A stretch of 64,000 nucleotides of DNA, from contig JAFWSH010000004.1 in NCBI GenBank assembly GCA_017519405.1, positions 22,974 to 86,973 on the forward strand, given 5' to 3'. The DNA comes from Clostridia bacterium. Lineage in GTDB: Bacteria; Bacillota; Clostridia; Christensenellales; Aristaeellaceae. The notes under the pieces were generated by a model that did no database searches, was not told the DNA's origin, and worked only from the letters and a program-made list of their open reading frames with translations. Made by a program: the position numbers and the translations under genes. Of this stretch, positions 1-7,673 are shown piece after piece (the stretch's first letter is position 1; each line of letters opens with the position of its first letter).

Positions 1-1213
1 TGGCCTCGAAATACGGCAGCTCCGCCACGCAGGGCCCGCAGTAGGTGGCCCACTGGTTGATCATCACGATGCTGCCCCGGGTCTGCGCCAGGTGGAAGTC
101 GGACCCGTCCGCCAGCGTAAGGCTGAAATCCGGCAGCTGCTGACCCACTTCGTGGCCCAGGGGGGCGCTGCTCTCCCAGGTTTCCGTCTCCACCGCCGCC
201 CCGGGCCCGGCGGGCTGCGAACCCGCCGGCGCCGGCCAGTTCACCCACACCAGCACCGCCGCCAGCAGCACCCAGGGGGCAAGGCGAAGCCAGAAGGCGC
301 GCTTCCCGGCGGCAGGCTTTTTCACCTCCGGCGCCGCGTCCACCCCGGGCAGGGCGGGTCCCTGCAGGGTCAGCCGGCCGCAGCCCAGGGTGATGGCCCC
401 CTCCGGGCAGACCGCCACGCACCGGCCGCAGGCGATGCACTCCCGGTCCCCCACCGTCCGCACGTCCATGGGGCAGCGCCGGACGCAGGCCCCGCAGCCG
501 GTGCAGCGGCCGGGGTTCACCCGCATCCCCGTGAGGGCAAAGCGGTTGAAGAGCCCGTACAGCGCCCCCAGGGGGCACAGGAAGCGGCAGAAGGCCCGGT
601 GGAGGAAGACGCAGGCCAGGACGATCAGCACCAGGATCACAAACTTGTTGGTGAACAGGGCCCCCAGCTGGGCGAAGAGGCCTCCGTTGGCCGGGTTGCT
701 CAGCAGACCCACCGCCCCCTCCAGGGTTCCGGCGGGGCAGATGTATTTGCAGAAGGCGGGCAGGGGCTTCCCGTGCATCAGGCCATAAACCAGCGGAACG
801 GCCACCGCCATCACCGCCAGGACGGCGTACTTCAGCCAGGACAGCGCCCGGGTCACCCGGCTTTTCCGGATCTTGGGTGTGGGCAGTTTGTTCAGCAGCT
901 CCTGCAGGAGGCCCATGGGACAGAGCCAGCCGCAGACAGTACGGCCCAGGGTGATGCCGAAGAGCAGCAGCATGCCCAGCACATACCAGCCCGTGCCGTG
1001 GCCCGCGCCGGCCAGGGCGTTCTGCAGCGCCCCCAGGGGACAGGCCCCCACCGCCCCCGGGCAGGAGTAGCAGTTCAGGCCCGGCACACACAGGGCTTTT
1101 GCCGGTCCGGTGTAGATCTTTCCCTCAATGAAGCCCCGCACATGGGCATTGTAAAGCAGGGCGGCATAGAGCTGGACCAGCCTGCGGGGGGCCGGTCTGC
1201 CGGATTTCCTCAC
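1..1213 (-). CDS. NapH-type 4Fe-4S membrane protein fused to a thioredoxin/TlpA domain (3' end beyond window)
   Basis: The reading frame runs off the left edge, so the C-terminus is missing (about 404 residues visible). The N-terminal two thirds carries membrane segments alternating with Cys-Pro motifs typical of NapH/CcoG-type ferredoxin membrane proteins (CGWLCP, CKYICP, CRFLCP). Two classical 4Fe-4S motifs follow (CTGCGACVRRCP near residue 236, CIACGRCVAVCP near 256). After another membrane segment comes an extracytoplasmic thioredoxin-like domain with WATYCGPC near residue 390. By family knowledge it would move electrons across the membrane to a disulfide/thiol acceptor; this is inference. 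GTG start chosen 7 bp after the upstream stop; no convincing SD is visible. Last visible gene of a five-gene operon. Confidence 0.85.
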   Translation of the reverse strand, partial: MRKSGRPAPRRLVQLYAALLYNAHVRGFIEGKIYTGPAKALCVPGLNCYSCPGAVGACPLGALQNALAGAGHGTGWYVLGMLLLFGITLGRTVCGWLCPMGLLQELLNKLPTPKIRKSRVTRALSWLKYAVLAVMAVAVPLVYGLMHGKPLPAFCKYICPAGTLEGAVGLLSNPANGGLFAQLGALFTNKFVILVLIVLACVFLHRAFCRFLCPLGALYGLFNRFALTGMRVNPGRCTGCGACVRRCPMDVRTVGDRECIACGRCVAVCPEGAITLGCGRLTLQGPALPGVDAAPEVKKPAAGKRAFWLRLAPWVLLAAVLVWVNWPAPAGSQPAGPGAAVETETWESSAPLGHEVGQQLPDFSLTLADGSDFHLAQTRGSIVMINQWATYCGPCVAELPYFEA

Positions 1214-1220
1214 CCCGGAC

Positions 1221-1706
1221 TCAGCCAAGGCCGATGCACTCCGCGCAGAGATTGACAGCCTTCACCAGCACGTCCCGGATGCTGCCGTCCAGGAAGCCCA
1301 CGGCCACCAGCAGCACCGCCAGCGCCAGCACCACCGCCCGCACGATGGTGACCCGCCGCTTTTCGGGACCGTCCTGCTCCCGCTTCTCCCAGAGCGCCCG
1401 CGCCTGCTTCATCTGCGCTGCCGCCTCCGGCACCGTTGCCGCCCTTTCCGCGTTCCGGTCCCGGACCCCCAGCGCCGCCGCGACGGCCGTCGCTGCCGCC
1501 CACAGCAGGAACAGCGGCAGCAGGCGCATCAGGGCCTCCCCCACCTTCTCCCGGGTGTAGATCCAGGCCAGGGGATCCGTCTCCCGCGCCGCCAACCCGG
1601 CCCGATAGATGCCCAGGGCGGACAGGCAAAGAAACCCCGCCAGCGCAACGCTCAGCAGGGTTGTCAGAATCAGGATCACCCGATCCCGCATGCGGTTCTT
1701 CTCCAT
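1221..1706 (-). CDS. Membrane protein with C-terminal CXXC motif (CD1871A-like tail)
   Basis: 161 residues. One hydrophobic segment lies at about residues 8-30, a second near 55-75 and a third near 125-145, with a charged stretch between. The protein ends in LCAECIGLG, a CXXC tail resembling the small CD1871A-family CXXC proteins that sit beside 4Fe-4S/thioredoxin proteins in clostridia. A role as redox partner of the downstream gene is inferred from the tail and from the 7-bp gap. An in-frame extension to 2063 exists, but it is Gly/Arg-rich and lies antisense-like over the next gene, so the ATG at 1706 is preferred. Confidence 0.7.
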   Translation of the reverse strand: MEKNRMRDRVILILTTLLSVALAGFLCLSALGIYRAGLAARETDPLAWIYTREKVGEALMRLLPLFLLWAAATAVAAALGVRDRNAERAATVPEAAAQMKQARALWEKREQDGPEKRRVTIVRAVVLALAVLLVAVGFLDGSIRDVLVKAVNLCAECIGLG

Positions 1707-1717
1707 TCTATCGCCCC

Positions 1718-2992
1718 TCACTCCGCCAGGCGCACCGGGGAGTCGCCCAGCTTCTTGGCCACCCGCTCCGCCGCTTTGGTCCGCGCCCGGGTCTGGTCCT
1801 TGTCCAGGCCGTCCGGGGCTTCCCCCGCCGCGGCAATCACCCGGTAGCTGGTGACCCCGTCCAGGGAGAAGCGCCAGATGAAGGTGGGGGTATAGGTCAC
1901 CTCGTCCACCGCCACCGCCCCGGCGGCGTCCACCGTGACGGTGAGGTTCAGCAGCATCCCCGCCACGGCGTTGTTGCTCCGGGACTCGCTGAGGAGGTTC
2001 CCCAGGCACCAGGCGCACAGGGCCTTCCGCTCCGTGCCGTCCGCCCCGGCGGCGGTGATCCACTCCACCGGCTGCACATTCCGCGCCCCGCTGCCCAGGA
2101 TGATGTCCGCCCCGGCGGCGGTCATCTCCGTGGCCAGGGTCCGCTGGGCCGCCGTGGGGTTGGCCGCATCCCGCTTGCCCCAGTGGACGCTGACCACCAC
2201 CACCTGGGCCCCCGCCGCCCGGGCCGCCGCGATGTCCGCCGCCGCCCGGTCCGTCAGGGGGTAGAGGCTGGCGTGCCCGTCCTTTTTGATGGCGTTTTTG
2301 CTCTTGCTGCTGGGGTTCATGGTGAAGTGCAGCAGGGCCACCCGGACGCCGCCCACCTCCCGGATGGAGGCCGCCGGATCCGCGCTCTCCTCGTCCGTGA
2401 AGGCCCCCAGTCCCCGCAGGCCCTGGGCCTCCGCCGCGTCCAGGGTGCCGGCCATCCCCGCCGTGCCCTGTTCCCAGGCCGCCGGGAACCCCAGGGCCAC
2501 GGTGTTCACGCCCCCCGCTGAGAGCATGCGCATCACCTCCGGCGGCACCACCAGCGTGGACATGCTCTTCCCCGGCACCACCAGGTTCTCCAGGGTCACC
2601 AGGGTGATGTCCCCCGCCATGTGCTCCCGCAGCATGGCCAGGAGGTCGTCGAAGTCATACTTCTTGGCGGCGGAGTAGTAGCCGGACTGGCGGACGGACT
2701 TCTCCACCGCCACGGTGCCGCCGGCGGTGAGGGTGAAGCGCCCGCCAAGCGCCGGGGTGTACGCCGGCGCCGCGGTCTCCCGGGGCGCCGCGGTCTGGGG
2801 GTTGGTCAGGCGGATCTCGCCGGTCCCCGTCTCCCCTGAGGCGGTGCGGACCGTGGCCTGCTGCTGCGTCACCGCGGGATCCCCCTCCCGCCACAGCACA
2901 GGCAAAAGGGCGGCGTAGCACGCTGTCACCGCCGCCGCCAGAATCAGCATCAGCACCGTGCCGGCGCCGATCCCCCGCCTGCCCCGCTTCAC
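1718..2992 (-). CDS. CapA-family (PGA_cap) exported protein
   Basis: 424 residues. An N-terminal signal anchor (about 9-30) is followed by a linker rich in T/A/P, then a domain of the poly-gamma-glutamate CapA / PGA_cap metallophosphatase-like family. Family-type segments include VTLENLVV, VNTVALGFP, VVVVSVHWG and GADIILGSGARNVQPVEW, the last where family members have GHxxHxxQ. Here the equivalent is GSGARNVQ, lacking the histidine, so metal binding may be altered. Start codon appears to be GTG. It follows the 41-aa membrane protein by 7 bp and precedes the CXXC protein by 11 bp. Substrate unknown. Confidence 0.75.
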   Translation of the reverse strand: MKRGRRGIGAGTVLMLILAAAVTACYAALLPVLWREGDPAVTQQQATVRTASGETGTGEIRLTNPQTAAPRETAAPAYTPALGGRFTLTAGGTVAVEKSVRQSGYYSAAKKYDFDDLLAMLREHMAGDITLVTLENLVVPGKSMSTLVVPPEVMRMLSAGGVNTVALGFPAAWEQGTAGMAGTLDAAEAQGLRGLGAFTDEESADPAASIREVGGVRVALLHFTMNPSSKSKNAIKKDGHASLYPLTDRAAADIAAARAAGAQVVVVSVHWGKRDAANPTAAQRTLATEMTAAGADIILGSGARNVQPVEWITAAGADGTERKALCAWCLGNLLSESRSNNAVAGMLLNLTVTVDAAGAVAVDEVTYTPTFIWRFSLDGVTSYRVIAAAGEAPDGLDKDQTRARTKAAERVAKKLGDSPVRLAE

Positions 2993-2999
2993 CGTCTGC

Positions 3000-3125
3000 T
3001 CACCAGAACCGGGAGAACAGGGCCGAGACCACCACCGTGATCACCATCACCGCGGCGATCACCAGACAGAGGATCCGGGTCAGCTTCTTGCCCATGTCCT
3101 CATGCTTTTTCTCCTGCTTTGACAT
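3000..3125 (-). CDS. 41-aa single-pass membrane protein (DUF4044-like)
   Basis: Short gene with a strong AGGAGG ribosome binding site 6 bp before its ATG. A lysine-rich N-terminus (MSKQEKKHEDMGKKLTR) is followed by one hydrophobic segment (about residues 18-36) ending in RFW. Size and layout resemble the small DUF4044 proteins of clostridia; that assignment is from memory and uncertain. Its first 26 bp overlap the end of the CorC/HlyC gene, implying translational coupling. Confidence 0.65.
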   Translation of the reverse strand: MSKQEKKHEDMGKKLTRILCLVIAAVMVITVVVSALFSRFW

Positions 3126-4380
3126 CTGCTTCCTCCTGTTGTATCTGTGCAATGCTCACCTGGGTCACCCGCCGCCGGTCCATGGCCGTGACGCGGCAGC
3201 GCAGCCCGGCCTCCTCAAAGGCCGCCCCCACCGCAGGGATGTGGCCCAGCACCTCGGCGGCCCAGCCGCCCACGGTGTCCGCCTCGTAGGTGTCCTCCAC
3301 CCCCAGGCGTTCCAGGCATGCCGAGAGCTGCATACCGCCGCTCACCAGCCACACGCCGTCCTCGCCCTGCACCATCTCTTCGCTGACGTCGTCGTGCTCG
3401 TCATAGATCTCCCCCACCAGCTCCTCCAGGGCGTCCTCCAGGGTCACAATGCCCTCCATGCCGCCGAACTCGTCCAGCACCACCACCAGGTGGGTGCGGG
3501 TGGACTGGCACAGCTTCAGCAGGTTGGAGACCGTCAGGGTGGCCGGGGCGTACACCGGCGGCACCATCACGTTCCTCAGGTCCGTCTCCCCCCGGTGCAG
3601 GGCGGTGTAGAAGTCCTTCTCGTTCAGCACGCCCACCACGTGGTCCATGTCCTCGTGGTAGACCGGCAGCCGGGAGTAGCCGCTCTCCCGGAAGAGGGTC
3701 TGGGCCTCCTCCATGGGGGTGTCGTCCGCCAGGGCGGTGACGTCCACCCGGGGGGTCATGATGTCCTTCACGTCCTGGTCCACAAACTCGATGGCGCTGC
3801 GGATGAGGCTGCTCTCGTGGGCGTCCATGCCGCCCTCCTGCTGGGCCTCATCCACCATGGTGATCAGCTCCTCCTCGATGTCCGGCTCCTCCGCCTCCTC
3901 CCGGGGATGGCGGCGGGAGAGATACCGCTGCCAGCAGCTGAAGAGGCGGCACACCGGGGAGAGCACCGTCAAAACCACGCGCATGGGCCGGGCCGCGCGG
4001 CAGGCAATGCGCTCCGGGGCGCGGCGGGCCAGGGTTTTGGGGGTCACCTCCCCCAGGAAGAGCACCAGCAGGGTCATCACCACCGTGGAGGCCGTGGCCC
4101 CCAGGTCCCCCAGCCACATGGCGAAAAGCAGGGTGGCGATGGCGGTGCCGCCGATGTTCACCAGGTTGTTGCCCACCAGGATGGCGGAGAGGAGCCTGTC
4201 CCCGTCCTCGGTCAGGGACAGGGCCAGGGCCGCCCCGGCGCTGCCATGCTGCTGCATGGTCTTCAGCCGGACGCGGCTGGCGGACATAAAGGCCGTCTCG
4301 GCGGCGGAAAAAAAGGCGGAGAGGGCCACACACGCGGCCAGCACGGCCAGCAGGACCCAGACTGCGGGACTCACGGACAA
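3100..4380 (-). CDS. HlyC/CorC-family protein (CNNM domain, CBS pair, CorC_HlyC domain)
   Basis: 426 residues from the chosen start. N-terminal CNNM/DUF21 membrane domain with typical SAFFSAAETAFMSAS and VGNNLVNIG segments and LFLGEVTPKTLA. Then a CBS pair (DIMTPRVDV, SRLPVYHEDMDHVVGVL, LVVVLDEFGGMEGIVTLEDALEELVGEI) and a C-terminal CorC_HlyC transporter-associated domain. The family is linked to Mg2+/Co2+ handling; the ion here is not shown. The TTG at 4380 was chosen because GAAAGGA lies 5-6 bp upstream; the earlier in-frame GTG at 4413 lacks an SD. First gene of the operon, behind the 4440-4468 promoter. Confidence 0.88.
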   Translation of the reverse strand: MSVSPAVWVLLAVLAACVALSAFFSAAETAFMSASRVRLKTMQQHGSAGAALALSLTEDGDRLLSAILVGNNLVNIGGTAIATLLFAMWLGDLGATASTVVMTLLVLFLGEVTPKTLARRAPERIACRAARPMRVVLTVLSPVCRLFSCWQRYLSRRHPREEAEEPDIEEELITMVDEAQQEGGMDAHESSLIRSAIEFVDQDVKDIMTPRVDVTALADDTPMEEAQTLFRESGYSRLPVYHEDMDHVVGVLNEKDFYTALHRGETDLRNVMVPPVYAPATLTVSNLLKLCQSTRTHLVVVLDEFGGMEGIVTLEDALEELVGEIYDEHDDVSEEMVQGEDGVWLVSGGMQLSACLERLGVEDTYEADTVGGWAAEVLGHIPAVGAAFEEAGLRCRVTAMDRRRVTQVSIAQIQQEEADVKAGEKA

Positions 4381-4439
4381 TCGATTCCTTTCTCGGTATG
4401 GGTTCCGAACCACGGGCTGTCACCGGGCAGCCCGGGGAA

Positions 4440-4468
4440 AGTATAGCACGAACGGGCACGGATTGCAA
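4440..4468 (-). promoter_or_regulatory. Sigma-A promoter of the CorC/HlyC operon
   Basis: Read on the minus strand: TTGCAA (4468-4463), 17 bp, TATACT (4445-4440), about 60 bp before the TTG start at 4380. Confidence 0.75.
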
Positions 4469-4503
4469 CGAACCGGCCGGGGTGCCCGCCCGGCGGATAT
4501 ACG

Positions 4504-4547
4504 GAAACCGCCCGCCGTCCCCCGGTGACCGGGGTCGGGCAGGCGGT
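4504..4547 (-). terminator. GC-rich hairpin after khpA (weak terminator)
   Basis: Minus-strand hairpin just after the khpA stop, with arms ACCGCC...GGCGGT and an inner CCCCGG/CCGGGG stem, followed by only a short T run (GGTTTCC). It separates khpA from the next promoter. Confidence 0.4.
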
Positions 4548-4552
4548 ATGAA

Positions 4553-4873
4553 TCAGGCATCCTCGCCGGGGGCGGGGGCTTCCCAACCTTCGTCGGAATC
4601 CTCCTCCGCGTCCTCGCCCAGGTCGTCCATGATGGACTCGATGGGGCGCTGGATCTCCACAAACACATGCGTGCCGTCCTTGGGGGTGGCGGCCTTCACC
4701 AGGGTGCGGATCGCCTTGGCGATGCGGCCCTGCTTGCCGATGACCTTGCCCATGTCCTCCTCGGCCACATTCAGCTCCAGGATGACACCTTCCGGCCCTT
4801 CGGTCTTCTGCACGCGAACCTGTTCAGGATGATCCACCAAGGATTTTGCCACAAACGTGAGCAGTTCCTCCAT
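4553..4873 (-). CDS. khpA: KH-domain RNA-binding protein KhpA
   Basis: 106 residues with one KH domain. The GXXG loop is GKQG in EEDMGKVIGKQGRIAKAIRTL, near residues 46-49. It binds RNA and in other Firmicutes partners KhpB/EloR in cell-elongation control. An acidic C-terminal tail of about 25 residues (EDAEEDSDE) extends beyond the usual roughly 75-aa length. It lies 19 bp after rpsP in the ffh-rpsP-khpA order common in Firmicutes. Confidence 0.92.
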   Translation of the reverse strand: MEELLTFVAKSLVDHPEQVRVQKTEGPEGVILELNVAEEDMGKVIGKQGRIAKAIRTLVKAATPKDGTHVFVEIQRPIESIMDDLGEDAEEDSDEGWEAPAPGEDA

Positions 4874-4892
4874 GGATACTCCTTTCTGCGGT

Positions 4893-5135
4893 TCAGTCGA
4901 TGACGCCGGTCTTCTTCAGCAGCACGCGGACCGTGTCGGTGGGCTGGGCGCCGTTGCCGAGCCAATACTTGGCGCGCTCGCCGTCCACCTTGATCTCAGC
5001 GGGCTTCTCCATGGGATTGTAGTAGCCGATCTGCTCGATGAAGCGGCCGTCCCGGGGGCTGCGCTCGTCGGCGATGACGATGCGGTAGAAGGGCTTCTTC
5101 TTCATGCCCATTCTCTTCAGGCGAATCTTGACCAT
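4893..5135 (-). CDS. rpsP: 30S ribosomal protein S16
   Basis: 80 residues, full length for S16, beginning [20 protein letters not shown] with the conserved [15 protein letters not shown] segment. Binds 16S rRNA and is needed for 30S assembly. Lies between ffh (75-bp gap) and khpA with an SD (GAGGAAA) before the ATG. Confidence 0.97.
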   Translation of the reverse strand: MVKIRLKRMGMKKKPFYRIVIADERSPRDGRFIEQIGYYNPMEKPAEIKVDGERAKYWLGNGAQPTDTVRVLLKKTGVID

Positions 5136-5210
5136 GGTGATTTCCTCCTCAGTGTGTGTTGGTTGTATGGTGCACCGCCCTGCGGCGGCGTCCGTCGGGT
5201 GGAGTGGGGC

Positions 5211-6542
5211 TCACTTGCCCCCGAAGTTGCGCATCATGGCCCGCATCTTCCGGGCGCCCTTGCCCCCCTGCATCTGCCGCATCATCTGGCGGGCCTGGTC
5301 GAAGTTGCGGATCAGGGTGTTCACGTCCTGCACCGAGGTGCCGGAGCCCGCCGCGATGCGCTTGCGGCGGGAGGCGTTGAGGATGCCGGGGTTGCGGCGC
5401 TCCTTGGCGGTCATGGAGCGGATGATGGCCTCGGGCTTTTTCAGGGCGTTGTCGTCGATGTCCACGCCCTTGCCGGAGAAGCCGGGGATCATCTCCAGCA
5501 TGGAGCGGAGGCCGCCCATCTTCTTCATGCTCTGCATCTGCTCCAGGAAGTCCTCCAGGGTGAGGTCCTGGGTTTTGCTCTTCTGGGCCAGGGCGTCCAT
5601 GTCCGCGTCGGCGAAGGCCTCCTGGGCCTTGTCGATGAGGGTCAGCACGTCGCCCATGCCCAGGATGCGGCTGGCCATGCGGTCCGGATAGAAGGGTTCG
5701 ATGTCCGCCAGGCGCTCGCCGATGCCGCTGAACTTGATGGGCTTGCCCGTCACGGCCCGCACGGAGAGCGCCGCGCCGCCCCGGGTGTCGCCGTCCAGCT
5801 TGGTGAGGATCACGCCGTCGATGGCCAGCTTCTCGTTGAAGGTGTTGGCCACGTTCACGGCGTCCTGGCCGGTCATGGCGTCCACCACCAGGAGGATCTC
5901 CTGGGGGTGCACCGCCGCCTTGATGCGGTCCAGCTCGTCCATGAGCTCGGTGTCGATGTGCAGGCGGCCGGCGGTGTCGATGATCAGCACGTCACAGCCG
6001 TAGTACCGGGCCTGCTCCACCGCCTCCCGGGCGGTCTTCACCGGGTCCTGGGTGCCGTTCTGGTAGACCCGGGCGCCCACCTGCTCGCCCACCACCTGCA
6101 GCTGCTTGATGGCCGCGGGGCGGTAGATGTCGCAGGCCGCCAGCATGGGCTTCTTGCCCTGCTTCATCAGGTAGCCCGCCAGCTTGGCGCACATGGTGGT
6201 CTTGCCGGCGCCCTGCAGGCCGCAGAGCATGTAGATGGTGGGGACGGAGGAGGACCAGGTGAGCTTCGCCACGGAGGCGCCCATCAGGGCGGTCATCTCC
6301 TCGTTGACGATCTTGATCACCTGCTGCTCCGGGGTCAGGGAGGCCAGCACCTCCTGCCCCACGCACTTCTCCGTGACCCGCTTGATGAAATCCTTGGCGA
6401 CGGTGTAGTTGACGTCGGCTTCCAGGAGCGCCATGCGGACCTCCCGCATGCCCTCCTTCACCGCCTGCTCGTTCAGCTTGCCCCGGCCGGTCATCCTGCT
6501 GATGGCGCCGCGGAGCTTCGCGCTCAAGCCTTCAAAGGCCAT
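5211..6542 (-). CDS. ffh: Signal recognition particle protein Ffh (SRP54 GTPase)
   Basis: 443 residues. An N domain is followed by the G domain with P-loop GLQGAGKTT (about 108-116), DTAGR, TKLDGDTRGGAALS and the IGER region. A methionine-rich M domain follows (MQSMKKMGGL, then RMRQMQGGK-type basic residues near the end) that binds 4.5S RNA and signal sequences. Targets nascent membrane proteins to SecY via FtsY. Its start overlaps the ylxM end by 11 bp, indicating coupled translation. Confidence 0.97.
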   Translation of the reverse strand: MAFEGLSAKLRGAISRMTGRGKLNEQAVKEGMREVRMALLEADVNYTVAKDFIKRVTEKCVGQEVLASLTPEQQVIKIVNEEMTALMGASVAKLTWSSSVPTIYMLCGLQGAGKTTMCAKLAGYLMKQGKKPMLAACDIYRPAAIKQLQVVGEQVGARVYQNGTQDPVKTAREAVEQARYYGCDVLIIDTAGRLHIDTELMDELDRIKAAVHPQEILLVVDAMTGQDAVNVANTFNEKLAIDGVILTKLDGDTRGGAALSVRAVTGKPIKFSGIGERLADIEPFYPDRMASRILGMGDVLTLIDKAQEAFADADMDALAQKSKTQDLTLEDFLEQMQSMKKMGGLRSMLEMIPGFSGKGVDIDDNALKKPEAIIRSMTAKERRNPGILNASRRKRIAAGSGTSVQDVNTLIRNFDQARQMMRQMQGGKGARKMRAMMRNFGGK

Positions 6543-6927
6543 GTTTCTCCTCCTGATCCTGTTCCTGCTGAATCAGCCGGTCCAGCAGCGTCTCCGCCTC
6601 CCGGAGGTCTCCCCTGTGCAGCGCCTCCCGGCAGCGGATCAGTCCCTCCTCCGTGACCCGGAAGCGCTCCGCCAGGTGGAGCTTCTCCTCCGCGGCGGCC
6701 ATCTTCTCCCAGGCCCGGGCGATCATCTCGTGGACGGCCTGCCGGCTCACGGCCATGCTCTGGGCGATCTCCCCCAGGGACATGTCCTCCTCGCAGTGCA
6801 GGGACACCGCCTCGTGCTGCTTTTCCGTCAGCATGGGCCCGTAGAAGCCCAGGAGCCACGCCAGCTCCACCCTGCGGCTGATTTCCTCTGCCTGAGTATG
6901 CCCCGTCTGCGCGCGTTCCGCCTGCAT
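6532..6927 (-). CDS. ylxM: YlxM/p13-like helix-turn-helix protein
   Basis: 131 residues from the ATG at 6927, chosen because GGAGGAAGG sits 3-11 bp upstream; a longer frame to 6999 would start inside the promoter. The centre resembles sigma-70 region 4 (LTEKQHEAVSLHCEEDMSLGEIAQSMAVSRQAVHEMI, about residues 31-67), as in the UPF0122/YlxM family linked to SRP. A leucine-rich C-terminal helix follows. Overlaps ffh by 11 bp. Because it is HTH-like and sits just behind paired palindromes, autoregulation is possible but unproven. Confidence 0.85.
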   Translation of the reverse strand: MQAERAQTGHTQAEEISRRVELAWLLGFYGPMLTEKQHEAVSLHCEEDMSLGEIAQSMAVSRQAVHEMIARAWEKMAAAEEKLHLAERFRVTEEGLIRCREALHRGDLREAETLLDRLIQQEQDQEEKHGL

Positions 6928-6941
6928 GTCCTTCCTCCGGA

Positions 6942-7015
6942 TGTCAAGGCATTCCCCTTGACACCCCGGCATCATACACCTGTTTTCCCTTTCTGTCAAG
7001 GGGTTTTGCTTGACA
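6942..7015. promoter_or_regulatory. Two matched 22-bp palindromes flanking the ylxM promoter
   Basis: TGTCAAG-N8-CTTGACA occurs twice: 6942-6963 (8-bp arms if one extra pair is counted) and 6994-7015. Centres are 52 bp apart, about five helical turns. The right copy contains the -35 hexamer (6994-6999); the left copy starts at the expected transcription start and could also form an RNA hairpin just before the ylxM SD. Candidate operator pair. Confidence 0.7.
6971..6999 (-). promoter_or_regulatory. Sigma-A promoter of ylxM-ffh-rpsP-khpA
   Basis: Minus strand TTGACA (6999-6994), 17 bp, TATGAT (6976-6971); consensus -35. The leader to the ylxM ATG is about 38 nt. Confidence 0.85.
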
Positions 7016-7670
7016 CTTCCGATCCTTCCGATCCCTGTTCCGCCCTCGCCGGAGCCAGTTCCTCCAGGCGCCGGACCCAGGCCGCCAGGGCCTCCCCGCC
7101 GCCATCCCTCAGCGCCGCCTCGTAAAGGGAAAAGGAGGAAAAATCCTCCGACGCCATCCGGGCCAGGGCCTTCTTGCCCCCGAACCAGGGGTGGTCCGTC
7201 AGCTCCGCCCAGACCGTCAGGCTCTCGGTGAGGAGCCAGTGGCGGCGCCAGTTGCCCTCCGGGTCATCCCGCCGGGCCCGCCCCAGCATCTTCCGGCACC
7301 AGGCGGCGGCCCGGGCCTTCTCCGCCGGGGTTTTGCCGGGCAGGGCGTCGATGGCCGCCCGCACCCGGGCGATGAGGGCCGCGCCGATCCCTTCCGGATC
7401 CCAGGCCGGGACGGCGTGGTAGAGCTGGGGCCACTCCTCCGCCTCCCACTCCAGGTCCCCCAGGACCTCCGGGGAGAGGAAGGACACGTCCAGCGCCACG
7501 CCCTCCGCCAGCCGCCCGTCGTGGATGGGGGCGGGATGGCGGGTCACCACCACCGCGTCGAAATCGCTCTCCGCCTCCTGGGTGCCCTCCGCCCAGGAGC
7601 CGCACACCAGCACGGCCTCCGGCTGATAGCGCGCCCGGAGAAGTTCTGTCATACGCGCTGCCGTCGTCAT
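6996..7670 (-). CDS. Nucleotidyltransferase-domain protein
   Basis: 224 residues. The N-terminal pol-beta-type nucleotidyltransferase signature is clear: LVCGSWAEGTQEAESDFDAVVV (G24-S25, D36, D38), the GSx10DxD pattern of aminoglycoside adenylyltransferase-like and MNT-type enzymes. The remainder (about 95-220) is helical with W-rich segments and is not recognised. Substrate unknown: it could be an antibiotic, protein or toxin-antitoxin type transferase. It lies 3 bp after the DEAD-box helicase and its last 20 bp overlap the right palindrome of the ylxM promoter. Confidence 0.75.
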   Translation of the reverse strand: MTTAARMTELLRARYQPEAVLVCGSWAEGTQEAESDFDAVVVTRHPAPIHDGRLAEGVALDVSFLSPEVLGDLEWEAEEWPQLYHAVPAWDPEGIGAALIARVRAAIDALPGKTPAEKARAAAWCRKMLGRARRDDPEGNWRRHWLLTESLTVWAELTDHPWFGGKKALARMASEDFSSFSLYEAALRDGGGEALAAWVRRLEELAPARAEQGSEGSEVSSKTP

Positions 7671-7673
7671 GGC

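Noticed and set aside
92-1255. 387-codon plus-strand frame at the left edge
   Set aside because: The minus strand encodes clear 4Fe-4S and CGPC motifs across the same DNA.
4857-6656. 599-codon open frame on the plus strand over ffh and ylxM
   Set aside because: Mirror of conserved genes on the other strand; His/Leu/Gly-rich composition.
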